Shown piece after piece: positions 14,250 through 26,543 of a DNA stretch of 64,000 nucleotides (positions are counted from its first letter, which is position 1; the number at the start of each line of letters is the position of its first letter). The notes under the pieces were generated by a model. That model was not told the origin of the DNA. It saw only the letters and a list, made by a program, of their open reading frames with translations, and did not search any database. The DNA is from Bradysia coprophila (taxonomy: Eukaryota > Arthropoda > Insecta > Diptera > Sciaridae), in assembly GCF_014529535.1 (NCBI RefSeq), contig NW_023503464.1, positions 496,001-560,000 on the forward strand. Reading direction: 5' to 3'. A program made the position numbers and the translations under genes.

Positions 14250-14365
14250 GCTAATCAAGGAAATTGAGTCAATTTTTAAAAAAATTCTTCAAAAAATTGT
14301 CAATAATGTATTTATTTTCGACCCTGTGGGATATGTTTTTAAATTGACTCACTTTCCTTGATAAT
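14250..14365. repeat. Hairpin-forming inverted repeat
   Basis: ATCAAGGAAATTGAGTCAA near the left end is matched by TTGACTCACTTTCCTTGAT at the right end, with about 65 bp between. Confidence 0.6.
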
Positions 14366-15179
14366 TTGATAATCAAATTTGTCGTGTTCGTAATTTATAC
14401 CGTAACTCATTTTTAAATTACGAACCAAAAGATTTTCAAATATTTACAGAATTTGACTTCCCCTTATGGCTCCAATAACCGTGCAATTAATGCTTCGACT
14501 GAACTCAACAAATTTAACGAATAAATTACCAACAAAATTTGCGTCACAAATGGCAATTGTTGAGGAAACCACACCATTTTCTAGAAAATTTTATAATAAA
14601 ATAAAATAACATTAAAGACGAAAACCGAGTTTGTTGAGTACAGACGCAGAATGCGACACCATTAGCGAGTTTGAAAGTTTGAATTACCACGCCAAAATTC
14701 TAACTTCAAGTTTGCACACATAATATACCGATCTATCTAGATATTTCCCGGTCAGTTCTTCCCGCTACGCTGAAAGAAACTTCTTCACCAGAAAGTTTCA
14801 GCCCGATGAAATATAGATACTTCTGGTCAGAAGATTCCCTGTTCAACAGTGTTGGCTGCACAAACCAAGGAATTCAAAAATTTCGTTTGCGCTGCATTTT
14901 TCCTTTAAATGTTTTTAAATAATTATTTGCTCGAATCAGAGATTCATTTATACTTTAAGAGTTCTGCAGTTTCCTATTTTTGCATCATCCATCAAAAGTC
15001 TTCCTTTTGAAGAAGGTGAAAACCATTTTTTATTAGTTTTTTAAGCGGGTGAGGGTTTGTTATCACAAATTAGTTCATATTAAAATTTTCTCCATGCGAC
15101 CAAAATCAAACTCGGTGCGCCTGGTAATTCATACTAAGCTATTTCGACCATTAATGAACTCCTTAAACTTCGAAGATCG

Positions 15180-15460
15180 GAAATAAGATGATCTCGAACC
15201 ACTGCAAGCTAAACGGTCATCTCCACAGAATAGATCTGTCCACCGAACCTGGTTTGGTACCTGAGATTGATTTACATTTCCTCAGGGATTGTCCGTTTTA
15301 CAACAATATCATGTTTCGCACCTTTAGGTATTATGAACTCCAAAATGAGGATCTACTATCATCAGGTGACAAGTGCCTTAACGACTTTTTATCGAAATTT
15401 CCCTGATAGAAGTAGTAAAGTCAGTGAGAAGGGAACGAAGGATATTTGAGCTGGGCTTCT
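15180..15460 (+). pseudogene. Non-LTR retrotransposon remnant, 3' end of pol
   Basis: The frame from 15188 contains KLNGHLHRIDLS followed by LHFLRDCPFY. This resembles the conserved tail after the RNase H region of I/Jockey-type non-LTR elements, where a HLHRIGL-like motif precedes a zinc-binding stretch ending HFLxxCP. Here the middle cysteines are missing and the frame ends at 15406, so it is a decayed scrap, not a working gene. The assignment rests on the motif only. Confidence 0.45.
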
Positions 15461-18394
15461 CAAAACCTCCCACAACTCTAATCTATCTATTTACATATTA
15501 GCGTTGTTGCATACCAATCATCATATAAAACCAAAGTCTGTCAGTCGGTGGAGTCTTCTATATTTTTCACAGCTGCATGAATACGATTCAAGTAAAGGTA
15601 CTTCATCCTTTTCAAGGAAACATATTGATTTCCAAACAAGAATTACGACCAATTAAATTAACTTTCCAGTCCCCATTATGGGTAGAAAACAAATTAAAAT
15701 ATTTTTTATCAATCTAAAAGCTTTCGACGAACTGCTCATTAAATCAGTAAAAGCGGCTCACAAATCATATTGTCGATTGAATTAACCAAACAAACAAAGT
15801 TGTTCAGATAATATGGATTGGTCTAGACTCCTAGCAACAGGGGACATCGATTTTTTCTAGCTAAACTAACATTCGTGATGGTAGGAAAATTAGAGCCAAT
15901 GTTTGATTTTAAACTATTTAAAGTGAATTTCTGAAAACTTCCAATAGAGTTGAACAATGTCAATCGCACACAAACAGTCTCATTAGTCAATTGATTTAGC
16001 TGTTTTTCCAATTTCAATTTTATTTGTCTTCGAAAAATGATTGTTTTTCGGTCGTCATCCGATGCCACTTAACGCGCGCGCTATCTCGGTCAGACTACGT
16101 AACACGTGAGTGCTTTCATTAATTTAGTTGAATTCATTGAAGTGAATTGCGAAAATGTTATCGACAAACATTTTACCATAATTTGCACAACTAAATTAAA
16201 AGTTGCGCGACAGCGTCCACATATCTACCGAATATATTCAATCATAAATGTTATCACATTTGGGGGGAATTAATGCCGATTCCAAATTGTTCCACAATCA
16301 GACCGGAGTGCTTTCACAAAATCTATAATTATTATCGTGACAACAAGATAAGAATTTCATTTAATTTTTCAACTCACAGTCGAGAAAAATAAATGAGTTT
16401 CTTCGAGTGCGAGAGTCGAGAGACAGGAAAAAAAAACAAGCCGGCTCTTCTTTCTGTTATTATTATTTGACCTCAGTCTGTGCTGAACGTAAATTTGCAT
16501 ATCAACTAAACATTCAACCGAAATTTTACGATAAAATTTTGAAAAGATACGAGAGCTATTTTCGGAACGAACACACCTTCGAAATGCGGCTTGATGATAG
16601 GATGATCAAAAATTCGCATTTTTAAACGAACCGAAAAGAAAATAAATTTATTGTGAAGCCGAGTGCTGTTTATATTATGAGTCTGTTTTTTGTTGAGAGT
16701 TCCAGCTCTCACAGCTGTAGTATGAAAAAGGTATACCCGTTTGGTCAAGGAATTTGTGGTCGTAAATTTAAACGTCTTACGAAAGAGAATTGGTAAAAAG
16801 CTGGACTGGACAGGTTAAAGGCGCTTATTTCTGAACAATTTTTTTGTTTAAATATTCGTTTTCATTCTCTTATCTTATAACCCTGACAGAATAGTAAGGT
16901 CTTCTCGTACCAGAGACTATACAACTACAACATGGACGGCTGAGAGACCGATAACCGATTTTTTTGCCAGTAAAAGTTAGTAAAACATTGAAATGTTAAT
17001 GATGCAACTAATCAGCAAAAATTTATAACTAAACCTACACAGCACCACCGTCCAATGTCCATGTTGTTTACAAACAACAACGAAATGGGAAAGCTTTTTT
17101 TTTGTTCGTCAAGTCAATTTATTTCGATTGAATTTTGTTGTGATTGTGATCAGCGGAAAACAACGTGAAAATTGGACTTTGGACTGCGCATTTGTTTAGA
17201 TTGAGTTGGGATTATTTTCACTCGAAATTTTCGTTATTTTCGGTGACGAATTTGAAGCGTCACGAACGTTCCGGAACTAAACAAAGATTATAGACCGTCT
17301 TGGAAACTCAGATAAAATCGGAAAGAAATCACAGAATTCGCAGAGTGAAAATAAATAGACAAGTGAGGAAATCCTATCCTCCCAAAGATTTTCCTCGCTT
17401 TTATGTCCTCAATTTCATGTACCACTTTCAGCAGAGCGTATTTTTGAGATAATGAATTTTCTCGAAGTTTCTTCAGATGAGTTCAGGAATTTCTCGAGAA
17501 ATATTTTCAAGAAATATTTTCTCGAAAATAGGCTCTGACTCCAGACAATCAGTCCTTTCTGTGTCGAAGCACACTTCGGCTAAGCGAACCAGCTGGTATG
17601 TTTTCCTATACAATAGGTGTCCGACAACTGGTACATGTCCGGAGATTCGTGTAACCACCCATCCTAGCTTAATATCACAGAAACACTCTGGAATGTGTGA
17701 ACAAAGAAACTGCAAAAGTAAACGAGAGAAGTTTAAATTTCAGTCTCTCTACATTTAAGTGGATGTCGTTCCGATTAAAAATAAAAATAAAGAAACGAAA
17801 AAACTATGAAAACGAAACCAGGCCAATTAGAGTGTACCGGCACTGGAAAAAACATTTCGCAGGAATGACAAAATATTTTGAATTTAAAATTGAATTCGAC
17901 GCCGATCGCTTCATTTTGTTTGGGTTCGTAATAGGACACTGCATAGCAGAATTTATTTCACACTTTTTTTTTGTTTAAACTGTTGAAGTTACACATTTCA
18001 CCTGTATGGACAATGTGGATTGAGCTTCAAAAATTTTTAAAAATGCGCTTTGTCACGGCGATGATGCTAAAAATGAAACTTTTGTTTTGTATACAAAATC
18101 GGACAGCTTAACGTTTTCGAAACTTATGCAATTTTTAACATTTAAACCTGCCGAGTATACAGGCTATTCGAGTCGTTGGGAAATTTTGTTTTAGTCTTTT
18201 CAAACAGGGTTGGGTGCTAATTGGTGAGAGCTAGTTTTGGTTCTACAAATTTTTGTTATTTGAAGTTAAATCGGATAAATGTTGTGCAAGGACAAAGTTG
18301 TTTCTTAAAACTTTAGTCTTTACTGATAGGTCTTATGAAGCATGAACAGTCATTAAATAGACTGATATCGTTACATACCTGTTAAGCATCATAA

Positions 18395-18470
18395 AGTCAA
18401 GGTTTGAATCCCACGCCAGGTGGGACAAGTTCAACATTCGAATTTTGAAAGTAAATACCATCCTCCACTA
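18395..18470 (+). repeat. Possible tRNA-derived SINE head
   Basis: GGTTTGAATCCCACGCC resembles a pol III B box (GGTTCGANTCC) with one mismatch, followed by a short complementary GGTGGGAC as in a tRNA arm. The A box is not clear, so this is tentative. Confidence 0.3.
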
Positions 18471-18683
18471 CTGGCGAATAGTCACTACGAATTTTCCTAC
18501 ACATATTACGGCCCCATTAACCCTCAATTCCAGTAAAAGCGACTACTCATCTGTTACTACAATCAATCTATTACTTCATCTGTTTAAAGCAAATATTCGA
18601 TGAAAAATCTTGTATTTCATCAATTTCAACATAGTTTTGCTACGTAACATTATCACGTTGCCGTGCGACTTGTCAACTTTAGG

Positions 18684-18790
18684 AACACCGGAAAGTGCTA
18701 AGGGAGTCGAGGAATACCTCCAAATAAATTTCTAAAAATTTCTAAATTTCTAAATATTCCTCGACTCCCTTTGCACTTTCTGGTGTGCCT
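18684..18790. repeat. Hairpin-forming inverted repeat
   Basis: AAGGGAGTCGAGGAATA on the left pairs with TATTCCTCGACTCCCTT on the right. The pairing extends outward through CACCGGAAAGTGC / GCACTTTCTGGTG with an A/T-rich loop of about 30 bp. Confidence 0.7.
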
Positions 18791-18825
18791 AAAGTACCTG
18801 CTCGAGCATTATGCCCTACGTGTTA

Positions 18826-18925
18826 AAAAGCGTGAGCTCGACGTTTAGTTTAGTCTCGTTTCTTCTATATAACAATAGCAGAAATTAATGTTGAAATTGA
18901 TGAAGTACAAGATTTTTTTATCAAA
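18826..18925 (+). repeat. Dispersed ~110-bp repeat, diverged copy
   Basis: Ends with TTGATGAAGTACAAGATTT and has TTCTTCTATATAACA in the middle. The left end is weak. Confidence 0.45.
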
Positions 18926-19021
18926 TATCTGTTGTTTGATGTTAATCTTTTAAAAACGACAGCGACTAGAAGATTGTATTATAGAAAATAGAAAACATTC
19001 ACCGGAAATCACGGTGTTGAG

Positions 19022-19118
19022 GAATTTCGCGCCGTGTCATTCAGAATAACCCACAAAGTGACATTTTCCTTATACAAAATGTGTCATTTTGTCAACTATT
19101 GTGAATGACGCGGCCGAA
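19022..19118. repeat. Hairpin-forming inverted repeat
   Basis: AATTTCGCGCCGTGTCATTC pairs with GAATGACGCGGCCGAAAT. The arms are about 45 bp with a few mismatches and almost no loop. Confidence 0.65.
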
Positions 19119-21814
19119 ATCACTTCGGAGATAAACAAATTTGAGAATCTTGTCCAACGCATCTCTACGAAGAACTTAAAAGACAACAAAAAAAGTTCAA
19201 ATCATTTTCCGAATATTTAACCACTGAGACACACAACTCTCTGATTAATTCCAAATCGGTCATCAACTACTCTGACTACTGCAGAATACAGTACAATAAA
19301 ATCATAAAGAAATTCCATAATTTTCAAAACTTACTTTGTGTCGATGAAAATTTGCCATTTTCCGCTAGTCCATTGGACGCATTCATAACAATCGGTGCCA
19401 TGACTGTTTTGTTGTTGCAATTCACAAACATCAAATTTTCGTTTTTTTGTAAAAAAAATATTATTTTATCCAAATGACGATTCTATGCCGTCTTTTCGAG
19501 CACCAATGGGACCAATTTACAATGTAAATAATTTAGGTGAATGACCTTACTTTGGGATAATTGCCAAAATACACTTAACACTCCTACGGACTACAATGAG
19601 CTGTGTGTTTTACAGCTGATGCACTGAAGTTATAATTGCACTCAATATTGTGTAATAAGTCGACACTACGTTGTTATTATGGTAGGTTCTATAAACACCG
19701 ACAGACTCACCACAAATATTTGATTTTGTATTTTGTATGTACGACAAGTATCTCTCTCTGATATAGTTTCAATGCTTCAATATCTCAAGATCAAAGTTGA
19801 TATACGAAGTTAAACAAAAAAAAACGATGAAATAGAAAAAAAAATTGAATTTCACAACACACAACACGTTACAGAGCAATTGAAGGAATAACAAAAATTG
19901 TCTTATCGCTCACTAATTTATACACATTAAATGAAAAACCGAAAATTCGTTTTTATCGTTCGTCGTTGTCAGAGAGCGCTAGTGCTGTAATGTAGAGCAG
20001 CGGCAGCGTACACACAAATTTTTATTAATTTTTTTTAGTTGGAAATTGGTAGATCAACACAATAAAATATGGAAAAGTTTTGTGTGGATATTTTGCGTAT
20101 TTCCAAATGAAATTAAAAGGAAAAAAACTTTCAACTTTTTCTTAAATGAAAACAAGATTCTTGTAAACAAAAGCAAATTGTTCGCAGAAATGATCGGAGG
20201 ATGTGTGTCGTATAAAACTTTGAATGTCCTTCATAACACGAACAGCTACACAGAACGGCAACGAGACGTACACATCGAAATGAAAATGTTCGGAAAACAC
20301 TTGAATAATGTCAGCCAGCTTACAAAAATAGCTGCGAATTTTCACACTGACAAAAATTTTCTTTTTCGATTTTTTTCCTTTACCGATTGGACGTGTTGAA
20401 TCACTGATAAAAGGACTTACACTGGAAAATTGAATTTCAATTTTCCACACTCATAAACTATATCGTTATGAAGGAAACGGCTGATTGTTTTGATTTCGTA
20501 TCTTTCGTATTTTGATTTAGCATTCAGTGATGCTCTCTCTGTTTGAATTGACTTTGTTCCGATTTCTTTATATATTGAAAAAATTTACTAATTCATTCAC
20601 TTGAACCGTCAGAAGCGTACTAATCGAGTGACAAGAGCTGTTTCGTGTATTTATTTTAAAAAGACACCAACAACTTTGAATGAGCTTTGCAATGTTAGTT
20701 CAACGAAAAAAAATGATTTTTTTTACAGAAACACCACACACAACACACTTTAATCAGCTGCGAACCAGTCAACGTTGGGTTGGAGTGTGCGTTTTTCAGA
20801 TATGTATATACACTGCTCGCTTGTTTATTTCTTTTTTTTTTATTTTCTTCGCTTTTTTTGTTGTCTTTTTTCTTAATTAAATTAATGCGTGTGTCTCTTG
20901 GCAATCCGGTTTTTTTACTCATAAATTTTCAATAAAACATTTTGTGTAAATGTTACACTTTTAGTAACACTTTGCAATTCCGATGAATTCTGTCGAGGAA
21001 AAAAGAATCGTTTCGTTCTTCTCTGATGTTTAGTCTCTTTATATACTGAAATGCTCTACTAAAAATATTTCCACAAAAGAATCGTAATAATGAATGACGG
21101 AGACGAATATTGAATGAGACGGGAGAGACGACCAGGAATTCATTCCGAGCATGCGTTCTGAAATTTTATGCAATAAGATCTTATGTTGACGTTACAAAAG
21201 CAGCGTTTTCATTTCGTATACATACATTGTCTGTATACGTAACAATGGTAATGTTGTATGCATTACGTAGGGCTAAATAAATGGATAGTTGACCTATTTT
21301 CATTCATTGCATGGTTTTTTGTGTGTATTCGTTGAATATATTAATTAATGACTGTTTCAGTCATCTGAATGGAAACTTTTAGAATTTTGAAACGCAATCA
21401 ACGACTCCCACATACATCAATATTACAAGAGTATGAACGAGTAAGTCAATTAGTTGAATGCGAGAAAGTTCTGTTACTACTATCAATGAAGACTTTACAT
21501 GCTACATGTGTCTTTATTAACCTCGGTTACGCCTTGGATCAACCAAATTCACTCTACTTTTCATGTTTTTATCCCTAGCTATGTAATAGTAATTTGTAAA
21601 CGGGCGACCAAAAATAGTCATTATTTACGTCGTTGTTTGGAACTTCTTATTTAGTCGAGGGTGGTGTTTGCAGCTCGAGGCGAGTGCGAAAATTTCCAAT
21701 AATTATGTAACATATTTAGCGCATTAAGTCTCCGGGAAATGAGTTTTCCTACCTGCCTCTCGCGAAAGTTGTCCATTACATAGCAACTTGCCCCTAGTCA
21801 AAATTGTCCATTAC

Positions 21815-22702
21815 TTAGAGGGATTGTTTTGAAAAACAGTCTACCGAAATCGGACGCATTTCGCAGTGGACTTTTTTATATGTGCCTAGAAGCCAAAACC
21901 ACTTTCAAAAAAATTCTTCGAAGTTTGTGTGGCTGGTGAAAGGTGATCAAAAATCCAAAACTTGCACTTTTCTTACAAAAATTTCTCCAGTTCCGCGAGC
22001 CGTACAGGGTCGTGTGGGGTGTCATTAGAAAGGTAATCACACGTACTATTGAGCCGAATAGGGACTTATTGGGTTTAAAATTCATTGACACTGAAATATG
22101 TGCAGTTGATGTTTTCAACTGAAGACTTACACTGTTCTTACTGAAATTTCTCGAGGTACACAAAACGTACGTGGTCGTGTAGGGTGTCATTTGACAGGTA
22201 ATTTCGGGCTTTCGGTGGTTTCGGGCCAAATAAGGTCTTATGTGGTTTGGATAGCATACAAAGCATCCAAACTTCATAAGACCCTATTTGGCTCAAAAGC
22301 ACATTAAATTACCTGTCAAATGATACCTCACACGACCATGTACGTTTTGTGTACCTCGAGAAATTTCAGTAAGAACAGTGTAAGTCTTCAGTTGAAAACA
22401 TCAACTGCACATATTTCAGTTTCAATGAATTTTAAACACAATAAGTCTCTATTCGGCTCAATAGTACATGTGATTACCTTTCTAATGACATCCCACACAA
22501 CCCTGTACGGCTCGTGTAACTGGAGACATTTTTGTAAGAAAAGTGCAAGTTTTCGGTTTTTGATCACCACACAAACTTCGAAGAATTTTTTAGAAAGTGG
22601 TTTTGGCTCCTAGGGTCGAATACCTTTCTAGGCACACATAAAAAAGTCCACTGCGAAATGCGTCCGATTTCGGTAGGCTGTTTTTCAAAAGAATCCCTCT
22701 TA
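21815..22702. mobile_element. 0.89-kb near-palindromic foldback element
   Basis: The two arms, about 21815-22255 and 22262-22702, are reverse complements with moderate divergence. The outer ends read AGAGGGATT...AATCCCTCT, and the centre pairs TTTGGATAGC with GCATCCAAA. Each arm also contains internal sub-repeats (TCATTTGACAGGTAAT / TCATTAGAAAGGTAAT). The mirrored open frames of 133 and 97 codons are the same arm read twice and are not supported as genes. No transposase is visible, so this is a foldback or large MITE. Confidence 0.7.
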
Positions 22703-23409
22703 ATAGACTAATTTTGGTTCATTTTCCGATGTGCAAATCGAGAGGCAGTAAGCTAGAATACATTCAATGCTGCTACCTTCTTCACGTCTTCGAAAAAGAA
22801 ACTTTATGATACTCACAATCTCACTTGTGTATTTTTGTGCAATTTGCTCCGGTCTCGGCTCTAGTAACTGTTTTCCGAAAAGTGTAGTTATATACCTCGT
22901 CTTCGGCTCCGATATACTAACTCTACACTTATAAAGACAGATACTGAAAGACACTCTTGTGTCACAAGTTGTGAGTTCGCTTTTATCACGAAAGAGATTG
23001 CTCATTATTACTCATGTAATGAGGTTTAACGTTCATCTCAATGAAGTAATGACTCATTTCCCGAGTGAAAAAACTTTTTTTTTAATTTTAAGCAGGGTGC
23101 AGGGATTATATTTGGGAAAACATTTTCCCTATTGTTCCAATATTTTCCCAAATTTTCTAATTTTTCCCATTTTTTCCCTAAAACAATTTTCTGGAAAATA
23201 GTGAAAATTTTGAGTAAAAGCGGGAAAATTTGGATGACATTTGTATGAAAAATGGTAAAACGCCTTACAAGCAAAAGTCTGTGCTGGGTCTGGCGATTCC
23301 CGGAAGATTTTTTGTATAAAAAAATGCATTTTTCGAATTTTAAGGGTCATTTCCAGATTTCTCTGAAGGGTCGTATTGGTAGCGAGTACTACACTGTCTC
23401 AAATTTTCT

Positions 23410-23510
23410 TATGAGTCATCTGTTATCGTCAGAACGACCAAATAAGATATGAGCTTTTGTTATTTTGTCTTTATACATCAGAATGCTAAAACTAATGAAG
23501 TAAAAGATTT
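23410..23510 (+). repeat. Dispersed ~110-bp repeat, good copy
   Basis: Runs from TCATCTGTTATCGTCAGAAC through GATATGAGCTTTTG and TCTTTATACATCAGAA to AAAACTAATGAAGTAAAAGA. One of the better-preserved members. Confidence 0.7.
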
Positions 23511-23668
23511 CGTATCTATTGAAAATGTTTTGATAAATACAAGTGATGGTGCGTGAAACAAAATTCACTGAATTAGTCTGTTTGTGTTGGAAAATTGATT
23601 AGTCAGAAAATAATACAGAAAATCGAATACTCGCACACAAATTCACAAACATAGCCCATCCAGCAAAA

Positions 23669-23759
23669 AGGCCTATTTTCAGGTATTTTTACGAAAATTT
23701 CGAGAATCTGTTAGAATTTCATGAATTTCAAGAATCAATTTTACGAAAATAGGCCTATA
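23669..23759. repeat. Short inverted repeat
   Basis: AGGCCTATTTTC at the left is mirrored by GAAAATAGGCCT at the right. The interior consists of imperfect TTTCGAGAATC-type repeats. Confidence 0.45.
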
Positions 23760-24083
23760 ACTAAAGCACTGTCTATGTCTGTCACCCACCGTTCCTTTAA
23801 ACCAACTGTAATTTTTAGAACATCCGTTGGTGGTATTACATCAATAAGGAACTGCATCAGCATTCACGAAACTATAAAGTTTAGGCCTTCAAGTCGATAT
23901 ACAAGATCGAGCCAAACATTTTCTCATATCGGCCATAATGTTGCAAGCCCGAGTAGAACTTTAAAGTCAAGGTTTAACCGAACGTTTCGATCATGAGCAA
24001 GAATCTTTGGATATTCCGTTGGTAAGTACGAGTGCCAGCACATTCAGCCCATGTGACAGTCAGAAACATCGAGTTTTGATGTT

Positions 24084-24304
24084 AATTAAGTCAATGAAAG
24101 TAGATAAGTAGGTATGGCCAGTCCATACAAGTCGGAGCACATACGGATTTGCATGGCGCCACCTCAAACGAACTCATTTCTAGTGCAAATTTCCACTAGA
24201 AATGAGTTCGTTTGAGGTGGCGCCATGCAAATCCGTATGTGCTCCGGCTAGAACAAATTTGAACGTTTGGCCATACCTATCAATTTACTTTCATTGAATT
24301 AAGT
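24084..24304. repeat. MITE-like element with a perfect 52-bp hairpin core
   Basis: The core arms 24134-24185 and 24194-24245 are identical reverse complements over 52 bp, with an 8-nt loop. Outside them, diverged arms continue (TCAATGAAAGTAGATAAG... against its complement ending near 24304). The contrast between the perfect core and the diverged outer arms is notable. Confidence 0.8.
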
Positions 24305-24440
24305 CGATCAAATCAAACGCGGGCCTCTTAACAGTTTCCAGAATCTGTATTCATTATTTATGCGGGTGAGTTCCCGATGATTTAAAAGTTAATAGGGCCT
24401 TAACACTGTGTAGAGCCCTCTCTTCCAAACGAAACGACCA

Positions 24441-24936
24441 TCAATGTTCCACAGCCTCCACTTCTTCCTCAAATTGCACATTAAAATCGGAAGAAGCGCG
24501 ACATTCGTACGTGGCCAGTGATGCATCTACCTTTGTGTCGCATTGTTGTGCTGGTGCCGCATTGGTTTCATTGGATTCGGAATAGTCACAATCGTCGGAA
24601 CTGTCGGAATCGGTTGATACTTCCGGATCTTGATACCAATGTATGAGCGCACCTTTCCATTCTTCTTTAGGCCCGTCGTACGAAGTAAATTTCAAATGAA
24701 TATTGCTCTGGAACGAATGAAAAGAAGCGGTTTAGAGACTCTTCGCACTTGAACATTTGGTGCGGCTTCTGGTTCCAGTAAATTCGAAATTCGACACTTA
24801 CTTCGTCCAGCAAAACAAGTAATTGATCGCGTGTTGCATCTCCGCTACGTTTCAGATTGTAGCAGTTGCAAATCGCATGCAATTGCCGAACGGTGGGCAA
24901 GTGATACCAGTTCTGTTTAATGTTCAAGGGATCCAT
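24441..24936 (-). CDS. Unknown small acidic-tailed protein, two exons
   Basis: Exon 1 is 24802-24936 and exon 2 is 24441-24707 (minus strand). A 94-bp intron with a GTAAGT donor and a CAG acceptor joins them in phase 0 to give 133 residues. I do not recognise the family. Residues ~12-45 (HLPTVRQLHAICNCYNLKRS followed by GDATRDQLLVLLDE) have the helix-extended-helix look and spacing of a SAP-type DNA/RNA-binding motif, but this is only suggestive. Residues 46-75 include a WKGALIHWYQDPE segment; the rest is Ser/Asp/Glu/Thr-rich and acidic. The start was placed at MDPLNIK; an in-frame ATG 96 bases upstream would add 32 residues. There is no signal peptide, so a cytoplasmic or nuclear protein is likely. 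Its neighbour on the other strand, at 26544, is also an orphan. Confidence 0.65.
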
Positions 24937-25307
24937 TTCGTGAATTTTTTGGTTTTGCTTTCTGACACAAATGCACGATAGACTAACGATGTTGACGGGG
25001 TTGAGCTTTGTTTCAATTTTCGGGCCAATCATTGGTCGCCAATGTGGCCAATGTATAAATCGCCCAAAACCACTTACAGTGGAAGAGTGACGCAGGTCCT
25101 GTTATTATCCACTTGCAAAAGAACTGATATCGGTGTAGGTGACGCTTACAGATTCGACACGCAAAAACGGCAGCTGATGAGGAAAGTACGCGAAAGTTTT
25201 ATCAACAAAAATTTTACACGAAAAATTTTAGGAAGAAAATTATAAAAAAAATGTGTCAAAAGTGGCAGCTTCCATTTGTAGAAATTTAAAAATTCATCGT
25301 AATTCAA

Positions 25308-25575
25308 AAAAATTTACGAAGTTCGAAAATTTGAGAAAATTCGAAAATTTGACGAAAATCGGAAATTTGACGAAAATCGAAAAATTGACAAATTTTGAAA
25401 ATTTGAGGAAATTCGAAAATTTGACGAAAATCGAAAAATTGACTAAGTTTGTAAATTTGAGGAAATTCGAAAATTTGAGGAATTTCGAAAATTTGAGGAA
25501 ATTCGAAAATTTGAGGAAAATCGAAAATTTGACGAAAATCGAAAATTTGACGAAAATCGAAAATTCGACGAAATT
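25308..25575. repeat. Minisatellite, 18-bp unit
   Basis: About fourteen tandem copies of an 18-bp unit of the form GAAAATCGAAAATTTGAC. Because 18 is a multiple of three and the unit lacks stops in several frames, it produces long repetitive open frames on both strands that are not genes. Related arrays lie at 34795-35190 and 35310-35405. Confidence 0.85.
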
Positions 25576-25648
25576 CTATAAATTTCAAAGGAACTTTCTA
25601 TCTACCAAATATCTCGAGATATGACTTACATAGCTCATTAAAACGCTC

Positions 25649-25775
25649 CCCAATTAACCAAATTCTTCCTTTCCGAAAATTCGGAATTCCTTCGGAAAAA
25701 GAACAATAGATGTCGCTTTTGTTCTTTTCCGAAGGAATTCCGAATTTTCGGAAAGGAAGAATTTGGTTAATTGGG
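25649..25775. repeat. Near-perfect hairpin, 55-bp arms
   Basis: The left arm 25649-25704 and right arm 25721-25775 are reverse complements differing by one inserted A, with a 16-nt loop. The ends read CCCAATTAACC / GGTTAATTGGG. Both sides are flanked by similar TAGCTCAT / CTCATAGCT words, which may be remnants of the target site. Confidence 0.8.
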
Positions 25776-26543
25776 CTCATAGCTACCAAATGGGCGACTT
25801 TTTAGGAAAACCATGAAAGACGTGTCGACTAGAATGTGAATCTATATACAATTGTCTTTTAAACTAACTTTACATCTGCAATATTTTCTGAGTTATAGGT
25901 CCCATAGCTCAATAGCTTAACACGCTCATAGCTCTGAAATTATAAGATTTTATGAAAATTCCTTCAAATTACTTTCTTAGAATTACGTCCTTGACATACC
26001 CTGAACATTTCAGCCAAATCCACCGATAAATTTAAAAGTTTCGTTGTAACAGAAGGACAAAGTGACAAAGGTTGGTAAAATTCGTCAATTTCAAAATGTA
26101 TAAAAATCCATTTCTTCATACAAATTTCCAAGTTTTGAAATTTAATATATCGGCCAAATCTTAACCTTATGATGCGTGTGATAGCTCGTTGGGGAGTGGT
26201 AGGAGCGGAGGGTCAAAAAAGTTGTGTATATATGTTACTACGAAAAAAAACTTTTGCACATTTTTTAGTGTGAACGAACTTGCGTCACGGCCCTTCACTA
26301 ACGTAGGGCCATGAAAGAAGTTTTTCAATCAGATGCTCTTCGCGCTGAAAAGAATTCAACAAAGTTTCAGATTTCGCTCATAGATGAAGATTGATTAACG
26401 TAACCGAGTAGCGACTCTATGTCCATCTGTGAGTGAAAAATGGAATTACGTGATGCAGTGACACTAGTGACAGTTCCTATTGTTTTCAAAATACAATTCT
26501 TCAAACTGCAGCTCGGGCAGTTCAGTTCGATCTGTTGCTTGAA

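Larger units (their letters stand above)
6182..24440. other. 18-kb gene-poor, repeat-rich interval
   Basis: I see no exon set here that joins into a recognisable protein on either strand. The open frames are short, unrelated and rich in Lys, Asn, Phe and Ile, as expected from AT-rich non-coding DNA. Contents that can be supported are copies of the dispersed ~110-bp repeat (8280-8380, 11552-11660, 13417-13516, 18826-18925, 23410-23510), several inverted-repeat elements, a retrotransposon scrap at 15180-15460, a possible SINE at 18395-18470 and the 0.89-kb palindrome at 21815-22702. It could be intergenic DNA or the intron of a gene whose exons lie outside. Confidence 0.5.
24937..26543. other. 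Spacer between two divergent orphan genes
   Basis: Holds the 18-bp minisatellite (25308-25575), the long hairpin (25649-25775) and otherwise AT-rich sequence with no recognised exon. It must contain the promoters of both flanking genes, but no clear TATA/initiator pair was seen. Confidence 0.5.

Noticed and set aside
17473-17978. Overlapping frames of 80-93 codons on both strands
   Set aside because: They overlap each other on opposite strands, have no family match and show no supporting splice sites.
21876-22613. Similar 133- and 97-codon frames on opposite strands
   Set aside because: They are the two arms of one palindrome read in each direction, not a duplicated gene.
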